From an uncultured Prevotella sp. (lineage in GTDB: Bacteria > Bacteroidota > Bacteroidia > Bacteroidales > Bacteroidaceae), in contig ONPM01000039.1 of assembly GCA_900319715.1 (NCBI GenBank), positions 1-32,886 on the forward strand: 32,886 bases of DNA, written 5' to 3'. Positions 24,284 through 32,725 of the stretch are shown here, in pieces; positions within the stretch are counted from its first letter, which is position 1, and every line of letters begins with the position of its first letter. Made by a program: the position numbers and the translations under genes. Under the pieces are notes generated by a model. The model saw only the letters and a program-made list of their open reading frames with translations, was not told the DNA's origin and did no database searches.

Positions 24284-25162
24284 TCACTTATAATACTCCT
24301 TTTTCCCGGCAGCGAGGGTGTTCTTCATCAGCGAACAGATGGTCATCGGCCCCACCCCGCCAGGAACAGGCGTGATGTATGAACACTTCGGACTGACCTC
24401 GTCGAACTTCACGTCACCATTCAGGCGGAAACCGCTCTTACGGGTGGCATCAGGCACTCGGGTAGTACCCACATCGACGATCACAGCCCCCTCCTTCACC
24501 ATATCAGCCGTCACGAAATCGGGCTGTCCGATGGCGGCGATGATGATATCGGCTGCACGGCACTCTTCCTTCAGGGTCTTCGAACGCGAGTGGCAGACGG
24601 TGACGGTGGCGTCGCCATACTGTTTCTGCATCATCAACTGGGCCATGGGCTTACCGACGATGTTTGAACGTCCGAGGATGACACACTTCTTACCTGAGGT
24701 CTCGATGCCATAGCGCTTCAACAGGGTGATGATGCCCAGCGGCGTGGCCGAGATGAAACACGGCAGGCCGATGGCCATACGGCCGACATTGATGGGATGG
24801 AAACCGTCGACATCCTTACGATAGTCGATGGCCTCGATGATCTTCTGCTCATCGATATGCTTCGGCAGAGGCAGTTGTACGATGAAGCCGTCGACATCGT
24901 CGTCCTTATTCAGTTTATCCACACAAGCCAGGAGTTCGGCCTCGGTGATGTTATCCTCAAAACGGATAAGTGTGGACTTGAAGCCACAAGCCTCGCACGC
25001 GAGTACCTTATTTTTAACGTAAGTCTCCGAACCACCGTCGTGACCTACCAACACTGCTGCCAAATGGGGCTGTTTGCCACCACGAGCCATGATCTCCTTT
25101 ACCTCTTCGGCAATCTCAGCCTTAATGGCTGCTGCTGTTGCTTTTCCGTCAATTAGTTGCAT
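24284..25162 (-). CDS. folD: Bifunctional methylenetetrahydrofolate dehydrogenase/cyclohydrolase
   Basis: A 292-residue cytoplasmic enzyme of one-carbon metabolism that converts 5,10-methylene-THF to 10-formyl-THF with NADP+. The family signatures are present: [15 protein letters not shown] with the catalytic Lys, [13 protein letters not shown], the Rossmann motif [14 protein letters not shown] and [10 protein letters not shown]. Length is normal. The start ATG follows a leader that belongs to an inverted repeat element. It heads a short unit with the TPR and hypothetical genes. Assignment is secure. Confidence 0.97.
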   Translation of the reverse strand: MQLIDGKATAAAIKAEIAEEVKEIMARGGKQPHLAAVLVGHDGGSETYVKNKVLACEACGFKSTLIRFEDNITEAELLACVDKLNKDDDVDGFIVQLPLPKHIDEQKIIEAIDYRKDVDGFHPINVGRMAIGLPCFISATPLGIITLLKRYGIETSGKKCVILGRSNIVGKPMAQLMMQKQYGDATVTVCHSRSKTLKEECRAADIIIAAIGQPDFVTADMVKEGAVIVDVGTTRVPDATRKSGFRLNGDVKFDEVSPKCSYITPVPGGVGPMTICSLMKNTLAAGKKEYYK

Positions 25163-25171
25163 ATTTTTTCT

Positions 25172-25309
25172 GTTTACAGTTTACAGTTTACGGTTTACAG
25201 TTCTTGCGTCCCTTCGGTAGCAAGCGAGCAAAGCTCGAGCGGATTACTTCTATAGTCAGAACGGCTTGCCAGCATATCATCTGTAAACTGTAAACCGTCA
25301 ACTGTAAAC
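25172..25309. repeat. Inverted 7-bp tandem arrays with a long loop, folD-ffh spacer
   Basis: The left arm 25172-25200 and right arm 25281-25309 are reverse complements in 26 of 29 positions. Both are built from GTTTACA units of 7 bp. The 80-nt loop starts with the 28-bp sequence shared with vorB (25201-25228). The loop end and right arm (CATATCATCT, then TGTAAAC units) resemble the element after ffh (CATATCATCT, then TATAAAC units). Confidence 0.85.
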
Positions 25310-25313
25310 AAAG

Positions 25314-26681
25314 TTAAAATTTCGGCATTCCTCCTCCCTTCATGGCCTTCATCGCGTTGGCCATCTGAGCCATCTTCGATGAGCCCATGCCACTGACCAT
25401 CTTCATCATCTTACGCGTCTGGTCAAACTGCTTCATCAAGCGGTTCACATCGTCGAGTTTCGTACCTGAACCAGCAGCAATACGACGGCGACGGCTCTGG
25501 TTGATGATATCGGGATTCTGACGCTCCTTCGGTGTCATCGAGTTGATGATGGCCTCAATGCCCTTGAAGGCGTCGTCGTCGATGTCAAGGTCCTTGATCT
25601 GCTTGCCTACTCCAGGGATCATCGAGGCAAGATCCTTCAGGTTGCCCATCTTCTTGATCTGCTGGATCTGACCCATGAAGTCGTCGAAGTCGAACTTGTT
25701 CTTACGGATCTTCTTCTCCAGGCGCTTGGCCTCTTCCTCGTCGTACTGCATCTGTGCCCGCTCGACGAGCGATACGACATCACCCATACCAAGGATACGG
25801 TCGGCCATACGTTCCGGATGGAACACATCGATGGCCTCCATCTTCTCACCCGTACCGACGAACTTGATGGGCTTCGTCACCACCGTACGGATGGAGAGGG
25901 CTGCACCACCACGGGTATCACCATCGAGTTTGGTCAGCACCACGCCGTCGAAGTCGAGACGGTCGTTGAACTCCTTGGCGGTATTCACGGCATCCTGACC
26001 CGTCATCGAGTCGACCACGAAGAGCGTCTCGTTGGGATTGACGGCCTTCTTCAGCGTCTCAATCTCCTGCATCATCTCCTCATCGACAGCCAGACGACCG
26101 GCGGTATCGATGATGACCACATCGTTGGCCTTGGCCTTGGCTTCGGCGATGGCGTGGTTGGCTATCTCTACGACATTTTTGTTGTCAGGCTCAGTATAGA
26201 CGGGCACACCGACACTCTCACCGACAACCTTCAACTGCTCGATGGCAGCCGGACGGTACACGTCGCAGGCTACCAGCAAGGGCTTCTTGTGGTTGCGGGT
26301 CTTCAACAGGTTGGCCAGTTTACCGCTGAACGTGGTCTTACCAGAACCCTGCAGACCCGACATCAGGATAATGGCAGGGGCTCCTGCACGTCCCTCGACC
26401 TTCAGTTCTGAGGCTGTACCACCCATGAGTTCGGCCAGTTCGTCGTGAACGATCTTCACCATCAACTGGCTCGGTTTCACAGCCGTCAGCACGTTCATAC
26501 CCAGCGCCTTCTGCTTCACCGTGTCGGTAAAGTTCTTGGCCACCTTATAGTTGACGTCGGCATCAAGCAGTGCACGGCGGACGTCCTTCAGGGTCTCGGC
26601 GACATTGATCTCGGTGATCTTTCCCTCACCTTTCAGTATCTTAAACGATCTCTCTAATCTGTCACTTAAATTCTCAAACAT
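25314..26681 (-). CDS. ffh: Signal recognition particle protein Ffh (SRP54)
   Basis: A 455-residue GTPase that binds signal sequences on nascent chains and delivers ribosomes to the membrane with FtsY. The N domain is residues 1-90. The G domain has GLQGSGKTT (109-117), DTAGRL (192-197) and TKLDGD (250-255). The M domain carries the RNA-binding SRRRRIAAGSGT motif and a Met/Gly-rich tail (MKAMKGGGMPKF). Length is normal. The gene has an inverted repeat element at each end, so it stands apart from folD and from the acyl-CoA ligase. No SRP RNA gene was found in the window. Confidence 0.98.
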   Translation of the reverse strand: MFENLSDRLERSFKILKGEGKITEINVAETLKDVRRALLDADVNYKVAKNFTDTVKQKALGMNVLTAVKPSQLMVKIVHDELAELMGGTASELKVEGRAGAPAIILMSGLQGSGKTTFSGKLANLLKTRNHKKPLLVACDVYRPAAIEQLKVVGESVGVPVYTEPDNKNVVEIANHAIAEAKAKANDVVIIDTAGRLAVDEEMMQEIETLKKAVNPNETLFVVDSMTGQDAVNTAKEFNDRLDFDGVVLTKLDGDTRGGAALSIRTVVTKPIKFVGTGEKMEAIDVFHPERMADRILGMGDVVSLVERAQMQYDEEEAKRLEKKIRKNKFDFDDFMGQIQQIKKMGNLKDLASMIPGVGKQIKDLDIDDDAFKGIEAIINSMTPKERQNPDIINQSRRRRIAAGSGTKLDDVNRLMKQFDQTRKMMKMVSGMGSSKMAQMANAMKAMKGGGMPKF

Positions 26682-26690
26682 CTTTCTTTT

Positions 26691-26790
26691 TTGTTTATTG
26701 TTGAGAGTTTATAGTTTATAGCTGATTACCCTGCAAGCCCTTCTGCCTATAGAACATATCATCTATAAACTATAAACTTTAAACTATCAA
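26691..26790. repeat. Inverted 7-bp tandem arrays before ffh
   Basis: The left array 26691-26725 has five 7-bp units. The arms GTTTATAGTTTATAG (26707-26721) and its exact complement (26763-26777) are 15 bp. The right array continues to the stop codon of the ligase gene. The left half matches 20286-20320 in 33 of 35 positions. Confidence 0.85.
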
Positions 26791-28518
26791 CTATATCACC
26801 TCATATCCGAATTTCTCGCAGAGGGCGAGGCTCATCTCCTTCAGTTTGAACTTCTGGATCTTGCCGGAGCCTGTCAGCGGGAACTGGTCGATGAAGAACA
26901 CGTACTTCGGAATCTTATAACGGGCAATCTTACCTCGGCAGAACTCCTGCACGTCCTCGGGCTCCATCTTCACACCCTCTTCCAGAATGATGAAGGCACC
27001 AACGGCCTCACCGTATTTCTTCGACGGCACGGCAGCCACCTGTACGTCACGGATGCCGGGCATGTGATAGAGGTACTCCTCGATCTCACGCGGATAGATG
27101 TTCTCACCACCACGGATGATCATGTCCTTGATGCGACCCGTGATCTTATAGAAGCCCTGCTCGTCTTTCACGCCCAGGTCGCCCGAGTGCAGATAGCCGT
27201 TCTTGTCAATCACCTCAGCCGTAGCCTCGGGGTTCTTGTAGTAGCCCTTCATCACGTTGAAGCCCTTACAGCACATCTCACCCTGTACGCCGACAGGACA
27301 CTCCTCACCAGTCTCTGGGTCGAGCACCTTCACATCGACAAACGGATAGTCGCGGCCTACGGTCGTGCAGCGCTGCTCGAAGGTATCATTCAGACAGGTT
27401 TGTGTCATGCCTGGCGACGACTCCGTCAGTCCGTACACACTCGTGATGGTCATATACATCTTCTCTGAGACCTGCTTCATCAGTTCCACAGGACACAGCG
27501 AACCTGCCATGATACCCGTTCGCAGACAGGTCAGGTCGAACATCGAGAACATCGGGTGGTTCAGTTCGGCGATAAACATCGTGGGCACGCCATAGACGGC
27601 CGTACATCTTTCTTTATGGATAGAGGCCAGCACCACCAGCGGGTCGAACTTCTCGACCATCACCTCGGTACAGCCGTGCGTCAGACAGTTCATCGTAGCA
27701 AGCACCACACCGAAGCAATGGAACAACGGCACACAGACACAGAGTTTGTCATCCTGTGTGAAGCCCATGTTCTCTCCCGTGAAGAAACCGTCGTTGGCAA
27801 TGCCATAGTGCGTCAGCATCACACCCTTCGGGAAGCCCGTCGTGCCTGAGGTATACTGCATATTACAGACATCGTGACAGGTCACCTTGCTCTTCATCTC
27901 CAGCAGGGTCTCGTCCTCCACGTTCTGTCCCAGCAACAGCAACTCAGCGGTGTTGAACATGCCGCGATACTTCTCCATACCGATGAACACCACGTTCTTC
28001 ATATAAGGGAAGCGCTCGCTGTTCAGATGGCCGCGCTCACAGGTCTTGAGTTCGGGCAGCATCGTGTAGGTCATATCCACATAGTTACAGTCCCATGTAC
28101 CGTCGGTGATACAGAGGGTGTGCATGTCAGAGTCCTTACAGAGATACTCCAACTCACTCTGCTTGTAGTTCGTGTTCACCGTCACCAGCACGGCACCGAT
28201 CTTCGCTGTGGCATAGAGAAACGTCAACCAGTCGGGTACGTTTGTCGCCCAGATACCCACGTTCGAACCCCGCTCCACACCGATGGCGATCAGGCCCTTG
28301 GCGAGGTTGTCCACTCGCTCATTGAACTTGCTCCAGGTGAAGCGCAGGTCACGGTCACTATAGACGATATATTCTTTATCGGGCGTGGTCTCAGCCCAGT
28401 GTTCAAGCCACTGGCCGAGGGTGCGCTCATGGAGTGTATAACCCTCACTGCCGGTCTCGGCAGGATAGGTCCTGTCTGGCAGCGGTCTGCCTGCCATATC
28501 TAATTTCACGTTGCTCAT
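26791..28518 (-). CDS. Acyl-CoA ligase (AMP-binding family)
   Basis: A 575-residue cytoplasmic ligase that activates a carboxylic acid with ATP and joins it to CoA. The P-loop is [12 protein letters not shown] (221-232). The substrate region has [12 protein letters not shown], and the C-terminal domain has [27 protein letters not shown] and the catalytic Lys in [10 protein letters not shown]. The closest family is the medium/long-chain fatty-acid CoA ligases. It starts 36 bp after the XRE-cupin regulator gene and is probably controlled by it. The spacer is an 8-bp repeat array. Substrate length is not predictable. Confidence 0.92.
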   Translation of the reverse strand: MSNVKLDMAGRPLPDRTYPAETGSEGYTLHERTLGQWLEHWAETTPDKEYIVYSDRDLRFTWSKFNERVDNLAKGLIAIGVERGSNVGIWATNVPDWLTFLYATAKIGAVLVTVNTNYKQSELEYLCKDSDMHTLCITDGTWDCNYVDMTYTMLPELKTCERGHLNSERFPYMKNVVFIGMEKYRGMFNTAELLLLGQNVEDETLLEMKSKVTCHDVCNMQYTSGTTGFPKGVMLTHYGIANDGFFTGENMGFTQDDKLCVCVPLFHCFGVVLATMNCLTHGCTEVMVEKFDPLVVLASIHKERCTAVYGVPTMFIAELNHPMFSMFDLTCLRTGIMAGSLCPVELMKQVSEKMYMTITSVYGLTESSPGMTQTCLNDTFEQRCTTVGRDYPFVDVKVLDPETGEECPVGVQGEMCCKGFNVMKGYYKNPEATAEVIDKNGYLHSGDLGVKDEQGFYKITGRIKDMIIRGGENIYPREIEEYLYHMPGIRDVQVAAVPSKKYGEAVGAFIILEEGVKMEPEDVQEFCRGKIARYKIPKYVFFIDQFPLTGSGKIQKFKLKEMSLALCEKFGYEVI

Positions 28519-28525
28519 ACAATCT

Positions 28526-28549
28526 TTCTGTTCTTATGTTCTTCTGTCT
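28526..28549. repeat. 8-bp tandem array in the ligase-regulator spacer
   Basis: Three 8-bp units (TTCTGTTC, TTATGTTC, TTCTGTCT) fill most of the 36-bp spacer. Confidence 0.6.
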
Positions 28550-28554
28550 AAAAA

Positions 28555-29139
28555 TCAGAACGGGATGTAAATGAGTGCAAGAATCTTGGCACTCTTACCT
28601 GGGGCACCGTGCAGATGATGCTTCACGATAGAGTCATAGTAGATCGAGTCGCCTTCCTTCAGCGAATACTTCTCCTTACCGTATTCCACTTCCACTTCGC
28701 CCTGCATCACGTAGATGAACTCCTCACCTTCATGGGCAGAGAGTTTATAGTCGGTATTCTCCTCGGGGTTGATGTCGATGATGAACGGCTCCATATGACG
28801 GCCGGCCTTCTGCTGGGCCAGGGGATGATACTCCATGTGCTTACGGGCATCGGTGGCACCGTTCGAGAAACTGATGCTGCTTTCACGTTCACGGTCTGCT
28901 GCACGTGTCACCACAGGACCTAATGCGTCGTTGTCGTCCATAAAGGTACCCAGTCGCACACCCAGTGCACGGGCTATCTTGATCAGCGGCCCTAACGAGG
29001 GCAGGTTCTGGTCGTTCTCAATGCTGTTGATCTGCTCTACCGACAGACCTGTGCTCTCAGCCACTTCTTCGATGCTGAGGTTTTTCGTCTCTCTGAGTCC
29101 CTTGATTTTGGAACCGACATAAGTGTTAGTGTTGGACAT
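28555..29139 (-). CDS. XRE-type transcriptional regulator with cupin domain
   Basis: A 194-residue DNA-binding regulator. An N-terminal helix-turn-helix (about 10-65: KGLRETKNLSIEEVAESTG, VEQINSIENDQNLPSL) is followed by a C-terminal cupin barrel (about 110-194: HEGEEFIYVMQGEVEVEYG, LKEGDSIYYDS, KHHLHG) that likely senses a small ligand or metal. Such regulators commonly control an adjacent metabolic gene; here the acyl-CoA ligase follows in the same unit. The promoter at 29201-29232 lies upstream. The ligand may be an acyl-CoA or fatty acid, by context only. Confidence 0.92.
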   Translation of the reverse strand: MSNTNTYVGSKIKGLRETKNLSIEEVAESTGLSVEQINSIENDQNLPSLGPLIKIARALGVRLGTFMDDNDALGPVVTRAADRERESSISFSNGATDARKHMEYHPLAQQKAGRHMEPFIIDINPEENTDYKLSAHEGEEFIYVMQGEVEVEYGKEKYSLKEGDSIYYDSIVKHHLHGAPGKSAKILALIYIPF

Positions 29140-29200
29140 AATCTACAAACTATAAACGTTAATTTTCAATCTAATTAAGCACATTATTTATTTTAGGGCG

Positions 29201-29232
29201 CAAAATTACAACAAAAAAATGAGACTCGCAAA
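29201..29232 (-). promoter_or_regulatory. Promoter of the regulator-ligase unit
   Basis: Minus-strand TTTG, 20 bp, TAATTTTG (29201-29208) matches the Bacteroidetes consensus. It is 61 bp before the regulator start. The leader carries two weak 7-bp units (CTACAAA, CTATAAA at 29143-29156). Confidence 0.7.
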
Positions 29233-29273
29233 ACTTTAAGCCCGTTTTTGTTGTTTTTCTTAAATATTCTTCG

Positions 29274-29281
29274 TAACTTTG
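29274..29281 (+). promoter_or_regulatory. Putative -7 element for the aldo/keto reductase gene
   Basis: TAACTTTG matches TAnnTTTG, 28 bp before the start. TTTG at 29247-29250 is 23 bp upstream, slightly longer than usual. Confidence 0.5.
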
Positions 29282-29309
29282 GCACCACAAACCCACAAAT
29301 GCTATTAGG

Positions 29310-30665
29310 ATGAAACGAGAAAAACCAGACATGAGCCGTCGAGAGTTCCTTCGCAGACTTGGCCTCGGCACAGGATCAGCCATGGCTCTGATGGCAATGG
29401 AGCCATTGAACGCACTGGCCCGACAAAACAAGGAAAGCATAGAGAATCGTATGACCTACCGCGTGCAGCACGGTTCTGGCAATCAGATCTCCCTGCTCGG
29501 CTTCGGCATGATGCGCCTGCCAAATGACCAGGATGAGGTCAACAGCCTCGTAGACTACGCCATCGAGCACGGCGTGAACTATTTCGACACGGCGCCGATG
29601 TATATGAGGGGCAGGTCGGAAGTGCTGACAGGCAATGCCCTCGCCCGCCATCCCAGAGACAAGTTCTTCATCGCCACGAAGATGTCAAACCAGAGAGATA
29701 ACCTCTGGGACTTCGACGAGGCAGTCAACATGTACCGCCAGTCATTCCAGCGACTGCGCGTGGATTATATCGACTACTATCTGCTGCATAGTATTGGCGG
29801 CGGAGGTGTAGACACACTGAGGAAACGATTCCTCGACAACGGCCTGCTCGACTTCCTGTTGAAAGAGCGTGAGGCCGGCAGGATCAAGCACCTGGGCTTC
29901 TCGTACCATGGTGACGTGAGTGCCTTCGACTGGCTGCTCGACCATAACGACGACTACCATTTCGACTTCGTACAGATCCAGATGAACTTCCTCGACTGGC
30001 GGCATGCTTCGCTCAACACGAGCGGATGGAGAAAGGATGCCGATGCTGAATATCTATATGGGAAATGCGAGAAACTCGGTATTCAGTGTGTGGTAATGGA
30101 GCCGCTGCGTGGCGGAGCCTTCGGTAATATGGCCCAAGAACTCACTGACCAACTGAAGGCCATGCGTCCTGACGACAGTACTGCCCGCTGGGCGTTCAGA
30201 TGGGTTGGTTCCCACCCGAATATCCTCACCACGCTGAGCGGCATGAACCAAATGGACCATCTGGTGGAGAACATTCAGACATTCTCTCCGCTTGAGGTTT
30301 GCACCGAAGCCGAGAACCAACTGCTGGCGAACATTGCCGACCAGATGATGGGATTCCCGACCATACCCTGTACTACCTGTGAATACTGTATGCCTTGTCC
30401 CTATGGAGTGAATATCCCTGGCAACTTTGCCTACTACAACAAGGCTGTCAACGATCATCTACTGCCATTGCCAGAGCCGACGGCAGCGGATTATGCTGAG
30501 CGTCAGAAACAGTTTATCGAGGGTTATCGCCAAGCACTGCCCGATGGCGACACATGGGCCCGAGCCTGCCAAGACTGCGAGGAGTGCCTGTCCAAGTGTC
30601 CGCAACAGATTCGCATTCCCAACCAATTGAGCCGCATCGTGCAGACGCTCCGTGTCAGACGTTAG
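29310..30665 (+). CDS. Tat-exported aldo/keto reductase with ferredoxin-type C-terminus
   Basis: A 451-residue oxidoreductase. The N-terminus has a twin-arginine motif (SRREFLRRLG, 9-18) and a hydrophobic stretch ending near ALARQ, so it is probably exported folded with its cofactors. The aldo/keto reductase domain has the tetrad Asp93, Tyr98 (DTAPMY), Lys124 (ATKM) and His160 (LLH). The C-terminal part has CTTCEYCMPCPYG and CQDCEECLSKCP, two [4Fe-4S] sites as in the ferredoxin-fused AKR group. It is a single gene with its own promoter and overlaps the 3' end of queH by 11 bp on the opposite strand. Physiological substrate and electron partner are unknown. Confidence 0.9.
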   Translation: MKREKPDMSRREFLRRLGLGTGSAMALMAMEPLNALARQNKESIENRMTYRVQHGSGNQISLLGFGMMRLPNDQDEVNSLVDYAIEHGVNYFDTAPMYMRGRSEVLTGNALARHPRDKFFIATKMSNQRDNLWDFDEAVNMYRQSFQRLRVDYIDYYLLHSIGGGGVDTLRKRFLDNGLLDFLLKEREAGRIKHLGFSYHGDVSAFDWLLDHNDDYHFDFVQIQMNFLDWRHASLNTSGWRKDADAEYLYGKCEKLGIQCVVMEPLRGGAFGNMAQELTDQLKAMRPDDSTARWAFRWVGSHPNILTTLSGMNQMDHLVENIQTFSPLEVCTEAENQLLANIADQMMGFPTIPCTTCEYCMPCPYGVNIPGNFAYYNKAVNDHLLPLPEPTAADYAERQKQFIEGYRQALPDGDTWARACQDCEECLSKCPQQIRIPNQLSRIVQTLRVRR

Positions 30666-31281
30666 TATCTCTGGGTGGTCGCTGTGAGAACTCACAACCG
30701 CAATATTGCTGGTTATAGAAGTCAAACTCTTTCAGCAGTTGATTACGACGCTCATAGAGACCACCCTTACGCCAATTCTGAGCCCAAAAAGCGACAGAAT
30801 CGCACATAGGGGACTGTCCCTGTCGTGAGATTCCGTTAACAGCCTGCTCAGCCAGATGGCCAGCACGCTCTATCTGTTCTAAACTCTTCCAACGGCTGGA
30901 AGCAAGGGTGGTAGTGAAATACCTGATATTTAATTCCTTAGCCTTCCTCGCAGCAACAGTCAGGCGGAGCGTAAAGCATTGCTCGCAGCGACGGCCGCGC
31001 TCAGGCTCACCTTCCAGTCCACATACATCTCTCCGCCATTGCTCATGGTCGTAGTCGCCATCGATCCAAGTGAGTCCCAGACGCTCTGCATGGCGCTTGC
31101 TCTCCTGCTTGCGAATCTCATACTCTTCTAACGGAAAGATATTCGGGTTGTAATAGAATATGGTCGGACGGATATCATGCTGCACCAGCCACTCGACGAT
31201 GGCAGAGGAACAAGGTGCACAACAGGCATGCAACAAGACATCCCGTAACCCCTCAGGGATCATAATCGCTGGTTTCTTCAT
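30655..31281 (-). CDS. queH: Epoxyqueuosine reductase QueH
   Basis: A 208-residue enzyme (from the chosen start) that reduces epoxyqueuosine to queuosine in tRNA, the last step of queuosine synthesis, using a [4Fe-4S] centre and a further metal. Motifs are LHACCAPCSS, FYYNPNIFPLEEYEIRK, RCEQCF and QQYCGCEFS. An upstream ATG at 31303-31305 would add eight residues (MQAKPVIT), but it overlaps the -7 promoter element, so Met at 31279-31281 (MKKPAIM) is preferred. Residues between GHLAEQAV and VAFWAQNWRKGG hold an extra stretch (NGISRQGQSPMCDS) encoded by a palindromic element at 30797-30833. The 3' end overlaps the convergent reductase gene. Confidence 0.92.
   Translation of the reverse strand: MKKPAIMIPEGLRDVLLHACCAPCSSAIVEWLVQHDIRPTIFYYNPNIFPLEEYEIRKQESKRHAERLGLTWIDGDYDHEQWRRDVCGLEGEPERGRRCEQCFTLRLTVAARKAKELNIRYFTTTLASSRWKSLEQIERAGHLAEQAVNGISRQGQSPMCDSVAFWAQNWRKGGLYERRNQLLKEFDFYNQQYCGCEFSQRPPRDTNV
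30797..30833. repeat. In-frame imperfect palindrome inside queH
   Basis: GAATC ... GATTC, CAC ... GTG and GGGAC ... GTCCC are nested complementary pairs. The GGGGACTGTCCC centre and the TGTCGTGAGATTCCGTTAA side resemble the U32 palindrome at 1584-1618. It encodes about a dozen residues apparently extra to the QueH family. Confidence 0.65.
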
Positions 31282-31302
31282 TGTTATTACTGGTTTCGCC
31301 TG

Positions 31303-31310
31303 CAAAGTTA
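31303..31310 (-). promoter_or_regulatory. Putative -7 element of queH
   Basis: Minus-strand TAACTTTG matches TAnnTTTG and lies 22 bp before the preferred queH start. No -33 TTTG at the usual distance. Confidence 0.5.
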
Positions 31311-31314
31311 ATCC

Positions 31315-31908
31315 CTACAGGTTCAAATCCATTAAAATGGCCCAATGGCCTCCATTGTCTGGGCCTTCATGCTTGATGACATTCAAGTCTTTGAGATGTG
31401 TTAAGTCGCGCTGGATTGTGCGAGGGGAGAGTTTTATCTTACTCGCTAATGAACTTGCCGTTCCTACGACACCATCTACGACAGACTTTCTAATCGTTTT
31501 GTATATAACCAACTGACGTTCAGATAGTTTTTCTACGACACTGTCTATGACAACATCTACGACATCTTTGCCATTTTCTACGTCACCACCTTTTGCCTGT
31601 ATCGCCATAAACTTCTCACGCTTTATCGTAGCCATCATGCCGCCGCGTACTTCTTCAAACACAGGAATCTCCAACTTCTCTTTCTCATAAGCCTCACGTA
31701 TCTTTTCATAACCACGCCCCCATGCCTCAATGAATCCTGCAAGATAAAACACGTTTGCCATCAGTCGGTTCCTTGGGTGTGACTCATGCGGTTCCATCAG
31801 CATCTCTACCGTATAACCTGGAGGCAGAGTACCACCGTTCCACAGCGTGATATGGTCATCGAATACCTTCATCTGTATAATAATACTTGTATTACCCTTA
31901 TGAGTCAT
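31315..31908 (-). pseudogene. Truncated AlbA/RecG-like ATP-binding winged-helix protein
   Basis: The 197 codons match only the C-terminal part of the family of about 450-500-residue proteins with an N-terminal AlbA_2 (Schlafen-like) domain, a HATPase-like domain and a winged helix. Seen are QMKVFDDHITLWNGGTLP, the SHPRNRLMANVFYLAGFIEAWGRGYEKI motif and a final winged helix (LASKIKLSPRTIQRDLTHL, NGGHWAI). The AlbA_2 part and the start of the HATPase domain are missing. The first ATG overlaps the DUF4435 stop codon (ATGA), so a deletion has joined the two genes. The piece could still be translated. Homologues are often regulators or defence-associated. Confidence 0.7.
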
Positions 31909-32725
31909 ACTATTCCTGCAATATCACATGCCACTTTTTTGATTTCCCAGTAGTTTTGTGATGGTAGGTCATACACCAGAACATCGTTTCTGAACGATAT
32001 GGAGGTTCCACGGCAGAGCAAATCACCGATGTATGCTACAAGGTCGAAGAGATTATGACCTCTTACGTGAAGATAGGCATTCTGCTCGCAACCGACTGGG
32101 CAAATGGGCTATTCAGATGAGGTTCGAAGTTTTTGGCGATTCTTTCTAGCAGTAGTTTTCCGTTGTCGGCCAGTTCCGCGCGTCTGCATTGGTTTGGCAG
32201 ACAAGCGGAAAACATACGCAGATTAAAGCCAGACTTATCATTTTTGAGGCAATATAGCAAAAGTAACAATGGCTTATACAATACCTTTGAGAGTTCAGAT
32301 AGGAATGTCGGAAAGTCGAATGTTGCGACTTTGTCTAGGCTTTTCTTTACAAACCGTTGCTGCAATGCAGATGCTTCACAATAGTGGTTCTCCCATGAAT
32401 AGGTATAAGTCTGGCAGATGTAGTTGGCTGCATCAATATCCTGTTCTTGCAACAAATAGCGCATGTCACTGTCTATGCAGATGAAGAATCGCTTAGACAG
32501 ATAAGGACGGTATTTCAAACATTGCTCACAACCCTTGGTGTCAAATCCTTTGGGACTACGACTATGAGTGATAAAGTAATAACGTCCAGGATGATGAATC
32601 TGAAGCATGGCATTCCAAAAGTCTTTATCGTCTCCATCCTCCAAATGAACGCTAGCCACAACACCACTTTGCATCAGTGGCACATTGGCAAAGAACTGTG
32701 CTTGTTCTTTATATACGTCAGCCAT
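31905..32725 (-). pseudogene. Frameshifted DUF4435 (AriB-like) gene
   Basis: The first 220 codons (32725 to 32063) form the N-terminal DUF4435/TOPRIM-like part: VHLEDGDDKDFW near residue 30 (acidic Glu/Asp motif) and FFICIDSDMRYLL near residue 85. The frame then ends in a short tail (VASRMPIFT). In another frame from about 32100 to 31905 the sequence reads CEQNAYLHVRGHNLFDLV, AYIGDLLCRGTSISF and NYWEIKKV before its stop. This is the expected C-terminus of DUF4435 proteins. A single-base change between about 32064 and 32108 therefore breaks the gene. Its start overlaps the stop of the AAA ATPase gene (TAATG). AAA ATPase plus DUF4435 is the make-up of PARIS defence (AriA-AriB), with this as the toxin-like effector. 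Confidence 0.7.

Noticed and set aside
28526-28549. Operator for the XRE-cupin regulator
   Set aside because: The repeats in this spacer belong to the general 8-bp array family and have no dyad symmetry typical of an XRE operator.
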